A stretch of DNA of 32,232 nucleotides from Chloroflexota bacterium (GCA_026713245.1 JAPOOU010000286.1:1-32232), one strand, 5' to 3'; shown: positions 21,784 to 29,711, counted from the first letter of the stretch. Numbers and translations: made by a program. The notes: generated by a model from the letters alone, not told the origin.

Positions 21784-21812
21784 TTGACAGCGAACCGAGC
21801 GCTTCCTATAAT
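21784..21812 (+). promoter_or_regulatory. Consensus sigma-70 promoter (TTGACA-N17-TATAAT)
   Basis: TTGACA at 21784-21789 and TATAAT at 21807-21812 are both perfect and 17 bp apart. Transcription would begin near 21819, about 260 nt before the first gene of the plus-strand catabolic operon. Such a strong promoter is expected to be held down by a repressor, which fits the dyad placed right after the start site. Confidence 0.8.
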
Positions 21813-21825
21813 CCGGTCGTCTGTA

Positions 21826-21839
21826 GATTGTAGACAATC
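21826..21839. promoter_or_regulatory. GntR-like operator dyad
   Basis: GATTGT-AG-ACAATC is a perfect 6+6 dyad with a 2-bp centre, matching the ATTGT-N2-ACAAT form recognised by many FCD-type GntR regulators. It lies about 7-20 bp after the predicted transcription start, a repressor position. The GntR gene at 20686-21375 is the nearest candidate partner. Confidence 0.6.
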
Positions 21840-21938
21840 GCAGAGATTTGGGCGATTCTAATTGAGGCCTTGTGACATGTCAAGCGACGTCGACGCGCAG
21901 CCCGTATAGACACATCGGGTCAAGCAATAGCTGACCCT

Positions 21939-21998
21939 GTCTACGTTAACCGCGTCCCGCATGCGACGAGAAGGCTTACGATTTTGCGCTCTGCGGCT
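21939..21998. repeat. Dispersed structured repeat, copy C (short)
   Basis: About 60 bp matching the first two thirds of copies A (12212) and B (28659), with several substitutions, for example a CCCGCATGCGAC variant of the central hairpin. It lies in the long leader of the plus-strand operon. No gene is visible in 21840-22082. Confidence 0.65.
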
Positions 21999-22082
21999 AA
22001 AAGTTTCAGTTATGGCGCGAATGCGGGGGTGACTTTTTGAGTCGCCCACATTAGGGACAAATGAGATTCCGGAGCCAGAATT

Positions 22083-22406
22083 GTGAGTGAAAACTGGGTG
22101 TTGACCGAGACCGAAGCGGTGGAGCTGCTGGCGCTGCTGATCAGCTCGGCGCGGATACAGATGGACGAGCCGGCGCATTACGCTCCCTTGCGCTTGTTGA
22201 CGGCGACTGAACGGCTCAGCGCGTTGATGCTCGAGCGTTCTTCCGACAGGTCCAAAGCTTTCCTGCAGGACAACATCGAACGCATTCCCGAGCTGCACAT
22301 GGCGATGTCCGATGTCGAGACCTATACCGACGGCCTTGATCATCTCTGCCGGGAAGTGGCGGGTTGCCTGCTGCGCCACAGCCGCTCGGAGAGCGCCTCG
22401 TCATGA
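22083..22406 (+). CDS. Small DUF6092-like protein
   Basis: A 107-residue helical protein with pattern TETEAVELLALLISSARIQM, then EPAHYAPLRLLTATERLSAL, which resembles the DUF6092 family from memory; function is unknown. The start is GTG at 22083, with GGAG 8 bp upstream. Its stop overlaps the nitroreductase start in an ATGA junction, so the two are translationally coupled and may act together. First gene after the consensus promoter at 21784. Family assignment is tentative. Confidence 0.65.
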   Translation: MSENWVLTETEAVELLALLISSARIQMDEPAHYAPLRLLTATERLSALMLERSSDRSKAFLQDNIERIPELHMAMSDVETYTDGLDHLCREVAGCLLRHSRSESASS

Positions 22407-22942
22407 GCGAGCCTGTCCTCAACAACATCAGAACCCGTCGAGTCGTGCGCGAGCTGACAGACGAAGCCGTCGAGCGCGAGGGAATAGAAACGATACTGGA
22501 AGCGGCGCGCTGGGCGCCCACCGGCGGCAATCTGCGCCCGATTCGCTATGTCGTCGTGGAAGATCCGGAAACGCGGCGATTGATCCGCCTGGTGGCGCCG
22601 GGCATGTTCCAAAAGGCCCCGGTCCTCATCTTGATCTGCATCAACTGGGCGATTATCGAGCAGCACAAGATGACGGATAGCGACCGCACCTCGCTCATAG
22701 ATGTCGGCGGCGCCGCGCAGACCATGATGTTGGCGGCGCAGGCCATTGGCCTGGCCTCGGGTCCAGTCACGTCCTTCAGCAAAGAAGCCATCAAAGTAAT
22801 CCTGAACTTGCCGGGCAGCTATTCGCCGGAGATGTTCATATGTATCGGGCACAAGGCGGAGGGCGCGCGCGGGGGCATGCGCGCCTGGAAGAAAATAACC
22901 TGGCGCGATCTGACGCACTGGGAGCGCTTTGAAGACAGTTGA
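22403..22942 (+). CDS. Nitroreductase family FMN oxidoreductase
   Basis: A 179-residue member of the nitroreductase fold. IRTRRVVRELTDEAV is the usual N-terminal FMN-phosphate region. AARWAPTGGNLRPIRYVVV matches the aPSg.N.qPw..vvv motif, and DVGGAAQTMMLAAQAIGLAS the dimer/FMN helix. The start at 22403 is set by the ATGA overlap with the preceding gene; the frame is open back to 22364. It likely reduces a quinone-, enone- or nitro-like substrate with NAD(P)H. The operon around it has hydrolases of cyclic amides, so a reductive step on a heterocycle is conceivable. The true substrate is not known. Confidence 0.85.
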   Translation: MSEPVLNNIRTRRVVRELTDEAVEREGIETILEAARWAPTGGNLRPIRYVVVEDPETRRLIRLVAPGMFQKAPVLILICINWAIIEQHKMTDSDRTSLIDVGGAAQTMMLAAQAIGLASGPVTSFSKEAIKVILNLPGSYSPEMFICIGHKAEGARGGMRAWKKITWRDLTHWERFEDS

Positions 22943-22969
22943 TCTGACGAAATTCTCAGGAGGGAAAAA

Positions 22970-23434
22970 ATGGAAGGACGCTACATCAAACACATGGCCT
23001 TTGCGGTATCTGACGCCCGGGGCGCTTTGGGGCATTATCAAGACTTCATCGGCGTCGGCCACGATGCCGAGGTACACGAATACGACAAGTCGCGCAACAT
23101 CGTCGCCATCTTCAATGTGGGCGATGTCGAGTATCAATTATGCCAATCCATGGACGAAGGCGGTCGCTACGACGCCTGGATCAAGGAGCGCGGCTACGAA
23201 GGCTTGCATCATATCTGTTACGCTGTGCCGGATATCGACCAAGCCCTGGACGACGCCCAGGCCAAAGGCGCTGCCTTGAAAGAATGCGCCGCTTGCAAGG
23301 TCAAAGGCAGTCACGTGCATCCCGAAGGCTGGGTCGCCTTCCTGGAGCAAGAAGCCGGCGGCGTCGAATTGGAACTGATGCAAGTCTATACACCGGAAGA
23401 ACTGGAAGAATACAAGTCCGTCAAAGGCATTTAG
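22970..23434 (+). CDS. VOC (glyoxalase/epimerase-fold) family protein
   Basis: A 154-residue vicinal-oxygen-chelate protein with two beta-alpha-beta-beta-beta units. Metal-ligand candidates are H8 (IKHMAFAV), Q56 (VEYQL), H80/H81 (LHHICYAV) and E133/E135 (VELEL), the same order as in methylmalonyl-CoA epimerase and glyoxalase I. An AGGAGGG site precedes the ATG. Length agrees with methylmalonyl-CoA epimerase-type VOC proteins, but context (nitroreductase, M20 hydrolase, amidohydrolases) suggests a catabolic lyase or isomerase instead. Either is possible. Confidence 0.8.
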   Translation: MEGRYIKHMAFAVSDARGALGHYQDFIGVGHDAEVHEYDKSRNIVAIFNVGDVEYQLCQSMDEGGRYDAWIKERGYEGLHHICYAVPDIDQALDDAQAKGAALKECAACKVKGSHVHPEGWVAFLEQEAGGVELELMQVYTPEELEEYKSVKGI

Positions 23435-23476
23435 CGTGCGCCGCCGAGATCTCAACGCGCGCGCCGTCGGGGACAA

Positions 23477-24634
23477 ATGATGGATAGCGTCCAACTGCTG
23501 CAGGGTCTGGTGCAGATCCCCTCCCCGAACCCGCCCGGCGATACCCGCGCTATCGCCGATTTTGTCGCGAGTGAAATGCGCGCCATCGGCTGTGACCTGC
23601 GTACCCCGGCGCCCGCGGCCAAGCCCGAGGCGCGCAACGCCATCGCCACGCTGGGCGAAGGGTCGCCGGTGATCATGCTGCACGCCCATATCGATACCGT
23701 ACCCATCGCCACGAACGAAGCCGACAAATGGCATGTCGATCCCTATGCCGGCCTGGTCAAGGACGGCGCGCTCTATGGCAAGGGCAGCATCGACGACAAA
23801 GCGCCCCTGGCATCGATGATGCTGGCGATGGCCGACGCCGCCCAACAAGACGCGCTGGCTGGGACGCTGGTTCTGGTCGCCGCCGCCGAAGAAGAAGTCG
23901 GCGGCCAGCTTGGCAGCAAGTGGCTGGCGGATAATGGACATCTGCCTAGCTGCGATTTCATCGTGGTCGGCGAACAAACCGGCAACAAGGTCGCGACCGC
24001 GCACAAAGGCGTCATGCGCGCTTCCGTGCACACGCGCGGCAAAGCCGTGCACGCCACCAATCCCGACCGCGGCGTCAACGCCATCGTCGCCATGTCGAAA
24101 CTGATCGCCGCGCTGCACGACTATCACAACGATCTGGCGAATCGCCTTCACCCGGTGGTCGGCGTTCCCACTTGCAACATCGGTGTGATCGAAGGGGGCA
24201 GCACCGCCAACGCCGTGCCCGATGCCTGCCAAATCAAGCTCGATCGCCGCATGATCCCGCGCGAAGATCCAAATGCTGTCATCGCCGAATTAAAAGCCGT
24301 CGTCGAAGCGGTTGATATAGCGCCCGCGACAGCGGACATCGACAGCTTTGTATATTCCCGCTGGTTCGACTCGGGGCTGGATACGGAATTGGGACAGATT
24401 TTCTTGTCCTGCGTGCGGGACGAACTCAAGGCCGACCCGGGTCCCATCGGTTACCTGCCCGGCAGCGACGCCAAACATCTCACAGACCTGGCCCGCGGAG
24501 ATATGATCATCTTCGGTCCCGGGAGTTATGAAGCCGCCCACGCCGCCGATGAGCATGTCGCCCTGGCGGAATACCAAGCCACCACGGACATCCTGCTGGA
24601 TTTTCTGCGGCGGACGATCTACCGCGCCAACTGA
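23477..24634 (+). CDS. M20 family amidohydrolase (ArgE/DapE-like)
   Basis: A 385-residue metallohydrolase. Zinc-site motifs are H71-I-D73 (HAHIDTVP), D106 (GKGSIDDK), the E138-E139-E140 catalytic cluster (AAEEEVGG), E166 (VVGEQTGN) and a C-terminal PGSDAKHL histidine. The lid-dimerisation domain lies in the middle (about 180-290, KGVMRASVHTRGKAVHA to the DRRMIPRE region). It would remove an acyl or carbamoyl group from an amino acid-like substrate. Together with the following cyclic amidohydrolase it may open a ring and then deacylate the product, as hydantoinase/carbamoylase pairs do. GGGGAC precedes the start. Confidence 0.85.
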   Translation: MMDSVQLLQGLVQIPSPNPPGDTRAIADFVASEMRAIGCDLRTPAPAAKPEARNAIATLGEGSPVIMLHAHIDTVPIATNEADKWHVDPYAGLVKDGALYGKGSIDDKAPLASMMLAMADAAQQDALAGTLVLVAAAEEEVGGQLGSKWLADNGHLPSCDFIVVGEQTGNKVATAHKGVMRASVHTRGKAVHATNPDRGVNAIVAMSKLIAALHDYHNDLANRLHPVVGVPTCNIGVIEGGSTANAVPDACQIKLDRRMIPREDPNAVIAELKAVVEAVDIAPATADIDSFVYSRWFDSGLDTELGQIFLSCVRDELKADPGPIGYLPGSDAKHLTDLARGDMIIFGPGSYEAAHAADEHVALAEYQATTDILLDFLRRTIYRAN

Positions 24635-24663
24635 GCGACTTACCTTCGCCTAAGGAAAAGACT

Positions 24664-26067
24664 GTGAACGTAGATACCTTGATCAAAAACGCGCAAGTCG
24701 TTCTCGAAAGCGGCATTTCCCGCCTCGACCTGGGCATCAGCGACGGCAGGATCGTCGCGCTGGTGGCGGATTCCGCCGCTATGAAAGCCGGCGAGACCAT
24801 CGACGCTTCCGGCAAATTGCTGCTGCCGGGCGCCATTGACATTCACTTTCATTGTCGCGCGCCGGCTTATCCGCAGCGCGGCGATTTCGCCACCGAAACG
24901 CGGGCTGCCGCCGCCGGCGGCGTGACCACCGTCTTCGAGATGCCGATCTCCAAACCCTGCTGCGCCACCGGCGAGGTCTTCGCCATGCGCAAGGCATTGG
25001 CCCAGCGCGACGCATACGTCAATTTTGGACTCTATGGCGCGCCCGGCCTGCTGGATCGCGACGAAATCGCTTGCATGGTCGATCAAGGCGCCATCGCCTT
25101 CAAGATCTTCATGACATCCGCGCCCAAGGGCCGCGATGACGAATTTGAAGGGCTTTGCCTGCCGGAAGTTCCCGATCTTTACCAGGCCCTCCAGCTCGTC
25201 GCCGAGACGGGCTTGGTCTGCGCCGTTCACGCCGAAAACAATCACCTGCTGGAATGGCATACCCGGCAACTCGTCGCGGCCGGGCGCAATGATGTACCGG
25301 CGCACGGCGAATCGCGCCCGCCGCACGTCGAAGCCCTGGCCATCGCTACCCTGCTCACGCTCAACGAAAGTATCGGCGCCAACTTGCACATCGCGCATCT
25401 CAGCGGCGCAGAGCCCCTGGCGGTCTTCCGCCGCTTCAAAGCCACGGGATCCACGGCCAGCGTCGAGACCTGCCCGCACTACTTGTTCTTCACGGAGGAC
25501 GATTTGTCGCGCGTCGGTCCCTACGCCAAGGTCACCCCGCCCCTGCGCAAAGCGGCCGATCAAGCCGCGCTTTGGGACGCCCTGATCGACGGCACGATCA
25601 TGGCCATCACCACCGACCACTCGCCTTTCACCGTGGAAGAAAAAGAACGGGCCCGCACCGATATCTGGGCGACCCCACCCGGCGCGCCCGGCGTCGAGGA
25701 ATTGCTGCTCGGCGTGATGCACGAAGCGCTCTCCGGGCGCATCAGCGTCAACAAGGCGGTTGATCTGGTCGCGACCAATGGCGCCAGGCGCTTCGGCGTC
25801 TATCCCGAGCGCGGGCATATCGGCATCGGCGCCGCCGCCGATCTCGTGATCTACGACCCGGACGACGAAACGACCATCAGCGGCGATATGCTCTTCAGCA
25901 AAGCGCGCGATTGCGACAAGCTCTACGACGGCATGACCTTCAAGGGGGCGGTCAAGCGCACCATCGTCAACGGCAAGACGGTTTTCAAGCATGGACAAAT
26001 TGTCGGCGCCGCCGGCGACGGGCAATTCATCCGCCCCGATCCCGCGCGCGTCAGTCTGGCACTCTAA
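24664..26067 (+). CDS. Cyclic amidohydrolase (dihydroorotase/allantoinase-like)
   Basis: A 467-residue member of the dihydroorotase-allantoinase-hydantoinase group. Metal-site residues are H61 and H63 (DIHFHCR), K147 (AFKIFMTS, carbamylated), H189 (VHAENN), H245 (IAHLSG) and D318 (TTDHSPF). The HLSGAEPL and ETCPHYL stretches favour an allantoinase- or dihydroorotase-type enzyme over dihydropyrimidinase. It starts with GTG at 24664 after AAGGAAAAG. The M20 gene immediately upstream (29 bp) is probably its metabolic partner. Substrate undetermined. Confidence 0.88.
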   Translation: MNVDTLIKNAQVVLESGISRLDLGISDGRIVALVADSAAMKAGETIDASGKLLLPGAIDIHFHCRAPAYPQRGDFATETRAAAAGGVTTVFEMPISKPCCATGEVFAMRKALAQRDAYVNFGLYGAPGLLDRDEIACMVDQGAIAFKIFMTSAPKGRDDEFEGLCLPEVPDLYQALQLVAETGLVCAVHAENNHLLEWHTRQLVAAGRNDVPAHGESRPPHVEALAIATLLTLNESIGANLHIAHLSGAEPLAVFRRFKATGSTASVETCPHYLFFTEDDLSRVGPYAKVTPPLRKAADQAALWDALIDGTIMAITTDHSPFTVEEKERARTDIWATPPGAPGVEELLLGVMHEALSGRISVNKAVDLVATNGARRFGVYPERGHIGIGAAADLVIYDPDDETTISGDMLFSKARDCDKLYDGMTFKGAVKRTIVNGKTVFKHGQIVGAAGDGQFIRPDPARVSLAL

Positions 26068-26145
26068 TCTTATTGCCTAACGCCGAAGACCCATGTCAAG
26101 ATAGGATCCTGTTGGTATTGCAATATTTTCATCACAAAGACACAA

Positions 26146-26323
26146 AAGTAGTACCAAGTTAGTCATGCGAAAAATCGCAATACTCGGCGACTAAACTCCC
26201 CTCTACTTCGGATGCTTTGGGGTTTCCGCCCCCCGTTTAGCGGGGGGATAGAGGGGGCTTAGGGCCGGGGGAGGGGTTAGAAAAGCGGCATTCCGAATTT
26301 TCATTACTTACTTGGAACTACTT
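26146..26323. repeat. MITE-like element copy 2
   Basis: Best-preserved copy, 178 bp. The terminal 22 bp (26146-26167 and 26302-26323) are inverted repeats with 19 of 22 matches; the left end begins AAGTAGTACCAAGTTAG. The interior is GC-skewed with C-runs and G-runs (CCCCCCGTTTAGCGGGGGG hairpin). No target-site duplication is evident. It fills most of the 383-bp gap after the cyclic amidohydrolase; nothing else is seen there apart from a ribosome site for the next gene. Confidence 0.7.
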
Positions 26324-26450
26324 CCGCGCCCTCTGGGCCCTCGGTGCTTGTTTATCTTTACCGCGCGCGACAAGAGCGCGAAGTCCTTAAAAATGAATAC
26401 TCCCATCAGCCCGGCAGCAAAGCGCAGCCCCGGCAAGAAGGAGACAACTG

Positions 26451-27692
26451 ATGCCAGAAGCACCCGCATGGCGTTTCGAAAAGATCATCAAGCCCATGTT
26501 CGATATTCCCGCGCCGCGCCGCGTCCTGGCCGGCGGACGCGTCTTGACCTGCCGCGGAGACGAAATCATCGAAAGCGGCTTCGTCGAGATTGAGTCCGGC
26601 AAAATCAAAGCTGTCGGCAGCATGAGCGACCTGGGAGAAACGGGCGCTCAAGTCCTCGATTGCAGCGGCAAGACCATCATGCCCGGCATGATGAACTCGC
26701 ACGCTCATCTGGCATGGGACGGCGTACACGATCTGGCGCGTCAATCACTGGACGACCCGCCCGAGATCAACGCCTACAAGAGCGCCGGTAATATGATCAA
26801 AAGCCTGAAAGCCGGCATCACCCTGGTGCGCGACCTGGGCATGAACCAGAGCAATTTCTTCGCCAAACAAGCCGTGGAACAGGGCATCTTCCCGGGTCCG
26901 CGCCTGCTGATCGCCGGCGAGGCCATTGTCCAGACCGGCGGCCATACCTTTTGGTGCTGCCGGGAAGCCAGCGGCGCCGATGAGATGCGCCGCGCCGTCC
27001 GCGATCAGGTCAAAGGCGGCGCCGACTTGATCAAGATCATGGGCAGCCACGACCTTCTGGAGTTCACCGACGAAGAACTGGGCGCCGTCATTGACGAGGC
27101 GCATCGCAATGGATTGCCCATCACCGCGCACGCCACCTTTGACGCCTGCATCCGCCGCATGGCGGAGTACGGCGTCGACGTGATCGAACACGGCGGATCC
27201 ATGAGCGACGAGACCATCCAACTGCTGCTCGACAAGGACATCCCGATCGTCACCACCTTCGCGCCCCTGTTAATGCAATCGTGTGCCGATCTGGCCAGAC
27301 AGTATGACATCCCGGAATGGAAAATAGCCGAGCGTCAGGCCGTCGTCGCCGGCCGCGCGCGCTTTGATGGGTTGATCAAGGCGGCGGCTGCCGGCGTGAC
27401 TATCGCCTTCGGCACCGATGCCGGCAGCCCGGTCGTCGGGCACGATGTCGTGGCGCCGGAACTGGCATTCATGGTCGAGCTCGGCATCAAGCGCGACAAC
27501 TACGACGCGCTGCGGAGCGCCACCGTCGTCGCCGCCGGCATCAGCAAACTGGAAGACAAACTCGGCAGCCTGGCAACGGGCAAGGACGCCGATATCATTG
27601 TGGTGTCGGGGGATCCGCTAGCCGACCTGAACGCGCTCGAACAGGTCGAAATGGTCTTTATCGCCGGCAAACAAATGATTGGAGTCGCTTAA
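26451..27692 (+). CDS. Amidohydrolase family protein (imidazolonepropionase/prolidase-like)
   Basis: A 413-residue TIM-barrel metal-dependent hydrolase. Ligand motifs are H84 and H86 (NSHAHLAW), K195 (LIKIMGS), H227 (TAHATF), H247 (IEHGGS) and D323 (GTDAGSP). This pattern, with IMPGMMNSHAHL and LATGKDADIIVVSGDPL, is typical of the broad imidazolonepropionase-like group that also includes Xaa-Arg/Lys dipeptidases. AAGGAG with 7-bp spacing supports ATG 26451. Its stop directly abuts the DHDPS-family start. The substrate cannot be read from sequence; an N-acyl or dipeptide-like amide is likely. Confidence 0.85.
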   Translation: MPEAPAWRFEKIIKPMFDIPAPRRVLAGGRVLTCRGDEIIESGFVEIESGKIKAVGSMSDLGETGAQVLDCSGKTIMPGMMNSHAHLAWDGVHDLARQSLDDPPEINAYKSAGNMIKSLKAGITLVRDLGMNQSNFFAKQAVEQGIFPGPRLLIAGEAIVQTGGHTFWCCREASGADEMRRAVRDQVKGGADLIKIMGSHDLLEFTDEELGAVIDEAHRNGLPITAHATFDACIRRMAEYGVDVIEHGGSMSDETIQLLLDKDIPIVTTFAPLLMQSCADLARQYDIPEWKIAERQAVVAGRARFDGLIKAAAAGVTIAFGTDAGSPVVGHDVVAPELAFMVELGIKRDNYDALRSATVVAAGISKLEDKLGSLATGKDADIIVVSGDPLADLNALEQVEMVFIAGKQMIGVA

Positions 27693-28607
27693 ATGTCAAG
27701 CAGAATTACCGGTATTTTCAATATTCTGGCCACCCCTTTCGGGGCCGATTATGCGGTCGATTATGACAGCCTCAGAAAGCTCGTGCGCTTTCAAATGGAG
27801 ATTGGCGCTCAGGGCTTGACCATCCTGGGCGTGATGGGCGAGGCCGCCAAGCTCAGCGTCGATGAGCGCAAGGCTGTTATGGACACCGTCATTGAAACGG
27901 TCGCCGGCGCCATCCCGATCGTGGTGGGCGCCAGCCACAGCCGGCTCGAAACCTGTATCGAGCTGAGCGCGGCGGCCTTTGCCGCGGGCGCCGATGGCGT
28001 GATGATCGCGCCGCCGCCCATGGAAGACAAATCCGACCCGGCCATCCTGGCGCTCTACAGTCGCATCGCCGACAGCATCGACGGCGCCATCGTGGTCCAA
28101 GACTTCCCGCCGGTCAACGATGTCTTCATGACGCCGGAGGTCATGGGACAAATCGCCGATTCCATTCCGAACGCGCGCTATCTCAAATTGGAAGATCCGC
28201 CGCTCATGCAGAAGATCGACGCCATCCGTCAACGCACGGACAAGTTCGAGATCTTCGGCGGACTGGGCGGCATGTTCCTTCTCGAGGAACTAAATCGCGG
28301 CGCCTCCGGCACCATGACCGGATTCGCCTTCACCGAGATCCTGGTCGCGGTCTACGACGCCTTCAAGGCGGGACGGCGGCGCGACGCCGAGGCCATCTTC
28401 GACAAATACCTGCCGCTGATCCGCTACGAGAACCAGCCGCTGATCAACCTGACGATCCGCAAGGCCTTCCTGCGTCGACGCGGCGCCATCGCCAAGGCCA
28501 CGCCGCGGCCGCCTTTCAACCCCGTCGACGCCGGCACGGAAGCCGAAATCACCTGGCTGCTGGGACGCGTAGGCATTGACGATCCGACCGTCAAACTACC
28601 GCTCTAA
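27693..28607 (+). CDS. DHDPS/N-acetylneuraminate lyase family aldolase
   Basis: A 304-residue class I aldolase of the DapA superfamily. GVMGEAAKLSVDER matches the GttGE...L...Er substrate-loop motif. The Schiff-base lysine is K165 (ARYLKLEDPP). The usual catalytic Tyr before it (YN.P motif) is replaced: here the strand reads IVVQDFPPVND. DapA for lysine synthesis would keep that Tyr, so this is more likely a catabolic aldolase or decarboxylating member. The start codon follows the amidohydrolase stop with no gap and a GGAG 9 bp upstream, so they are coupled. Substrate unknown. Confidence 0.8.
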   Translation: MSSRITGIFNILATPFGADYAVDYDSLRKLVRFQMEIGAQGLTILGVMGEAAKLSVDERKAVMDTVIETVAGAIPIVVGASHSRLETCIELSAAAFAAGADGVMIAPPPMEDKSDPAILALYSRIADSIDGAIVVQDFPPVNDVFMTPEVMGQIADSIPNARYLKLEDPPLMQKIDAIRQRTDKFEIFGGLGGMFLLEELNRGASGTMTGFAFTEILVAVYDAFKAGRRRDAEAIFDKYLPLIRYENQPLINLTIRKAFLRRRGAIAKATPRPPFNPVDAGTEAEITWLLGRVGIDDPTVKLPL

Positions 28608-28658
28608 ACAGGCCACAAACGTAGGGTCGTTTGACGGTCACTGTCGGCGGTCGCCCCT

Positions 28659-28752
28659 GTTTACGTTAACCGCGTCGCTCATGCGACGGGAAGGCGTACG
28701 ATTTTGCGTGAGCGCGACATTCCTGGGACCTTTTCGCTGCCGCCGAGCGGCT
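28659..28752. repeat. 94-bp dispersed structured repeat, copy B
   Basis: Near-identical to copy A at 12212-12305 over the full 94 bp, with about six differences by eye. It contains the GTCGC-TCAT-GCGAC hairpin and the longer GCTCA/TGAGC pairing. It lies in the 321-bp gap between the DHDPS-family and SDR genes. Confidence 0.75.
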
Positions 28753-28771
28753 ACAAGGCTCACTTTCGTTG

Positions 28772-28824
28772 CGTGACTTACTTGCACTTACTTCTATGCT
28801 CTAGGCGTCCTCGGTGCTTAAGTA
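28772..28824. repeat. Right-end fragment of MITE-like element
   Basis: TGACTTACTTGCACTTACTTC followed by GCGTCCTCGGTGCTT resembles the right end and right flank of MITE-like copies 2 and 3. No left end is found. It directly follows dispersed repeat copy B. Confidence 0.5.
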
Positions 28825-28885
28825 AAATCTGCCGCGATTGCTCTGCCAAGCCAGCCTGACCGCTGAACAATTCGCAGTGAAACGA

Positions 28886-28891
28886 TATAAT
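28886..28891 (+). promoter_or_regulatory. Possible -10 element of the SDR gene
   Basis: A perfect TATAAT, with only a weak -35 (CTGAAC, 28863-28868, 17-bp spacing). If used, transcription would start near 28898, which rules out the ATG at 28890 and agrees with the chosen start at 28929. Confidence 0.4.
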
Positions 28892-28928
28892 GGCGCGAGG
28901 ACTTCCCATAGATAAGGACAAGAGACAA

Positions 28929-29711
28929 ATGGATCTGGGATTAGCAAACAAAGTTGCGCTGGTAGCCGCGTCAAGCAAAGGCTTGGGTTATGGCATCGCC
29001 AACGCCCTCGCCGCCAACGGCGCGAAGGTATCGCTCTGCAGCCGCAGCGAAAGCGATGTCGCGGCCGCTGCCCGTACTCTCGCCGACGAACACGGCGTCG
29101 AGACCCTCGCCAGCGCTTGCGACGTGCGGGTAGTGGAAGATATCCAGGCCTGGGTGGACAAAACAGTCGCGGCATGGGGCGCGATCGACTGCCTGCTGGT
29201 GAATGCCGGCGGACCGCCCGCCAAGACCTTGAAGGAAGTCACCGACGATGACTTTCAAGCGGCCTTCGAGCTCACGCTCCTCAGCAGCTTTCGCATGATC
29301 CGCCTGACCATCCCGCACATGACAACCGGCGGATCGGTCTTGACCGTGACTTCCGGCTCGGTCCGGGAGCCGATTACGCGGCTGGGCTTGTCAACCATCA
29401 TGCGCGCTGGCGTGGCCGGCATGATCAAGACGCTGGCGGACGAGTTGGCCGGCGACGGCATTCGCCTCAACAATCTCGTCCCCGGTCGCATCGATACCGA
29501 CCGTGTGGCGCAGCTCGACGCTGTCACCTCGCAGAAGACTGGCATCAGCGTTGAAGAGGTCCAGGCTCGCGCCAGAGCCGGGATCCCGCTGGGACGATAC
29601 GGTACCATCGACGATTTTGGCGCGGCGGGCGCTTTTCTGCTGTCGCCGGCTGCCAGTTACATCACCGGCGCCACCCTGCGCGTCGACGGCGGCGCTGCTC
29701 GCTCCATATAG
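28929..29711 (+). CDS. Short-chain dehydrogenase/reductase family protein with non-canonical active site
   Basis: A 260-residue SDR-fold protein. The cofactor loop is AASSKGLGYGIA (13-24), a variant of TGxxxGxG. NAGGPP (92-97) matches the NAG motif, and the C-terminus has the usual GATLRVDGGAARSI. The catalytic Ser is S142 (VTSGSV), but the Tyr and Lys of Y-x3-K are replaced by S155 and R159 (LGLSTIMRAG). A subgroup of SDRs with an LSN..R-type segment shows the same exchange, so the reaction may differ from ordinary dehydrogenation. Start 28929 is preferred over 28890 (AAGGAC site and promoter position). It may serve the upstream operon, but has its own possible promoter. Confidence 0.8.
   Translation: MDLGLANKVALVAASSKGLGYGIANALAANGAKVSLCSRSESDVAAAARTLADEHGVETLASACDVRVVEDIQAWVDKTVAAWGAIDCLLVNAGGPPAKTLKEVTDDDFQAAFELTLLSSFRMIRLTIPHMTTGGSVLTVTSGSVREPITRLGLSTIMRAGVAGMIKTLADELAGDGIRLNNLVPGRIDTDRVAQLDAVTSQKTGISVEEVQARARAGIPLGRYGTIDDFGAAGAFLLSPAASYITGATLRVDGGAARSI

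Noticed and set aside
21858..22379. 173-codon minus-strand frame over repeat copy C and the DUF6092-like gene
   Set aside because: It overlaps a repeat and a gene with a good start site and coupling to the next gene.
24640..26025. 461-codon minus-strand frame opposite the cyclic amidohydrolase
   Set aside because: The plus strand has all metal-site motifs and a ribosome site; the minus frame has neither.
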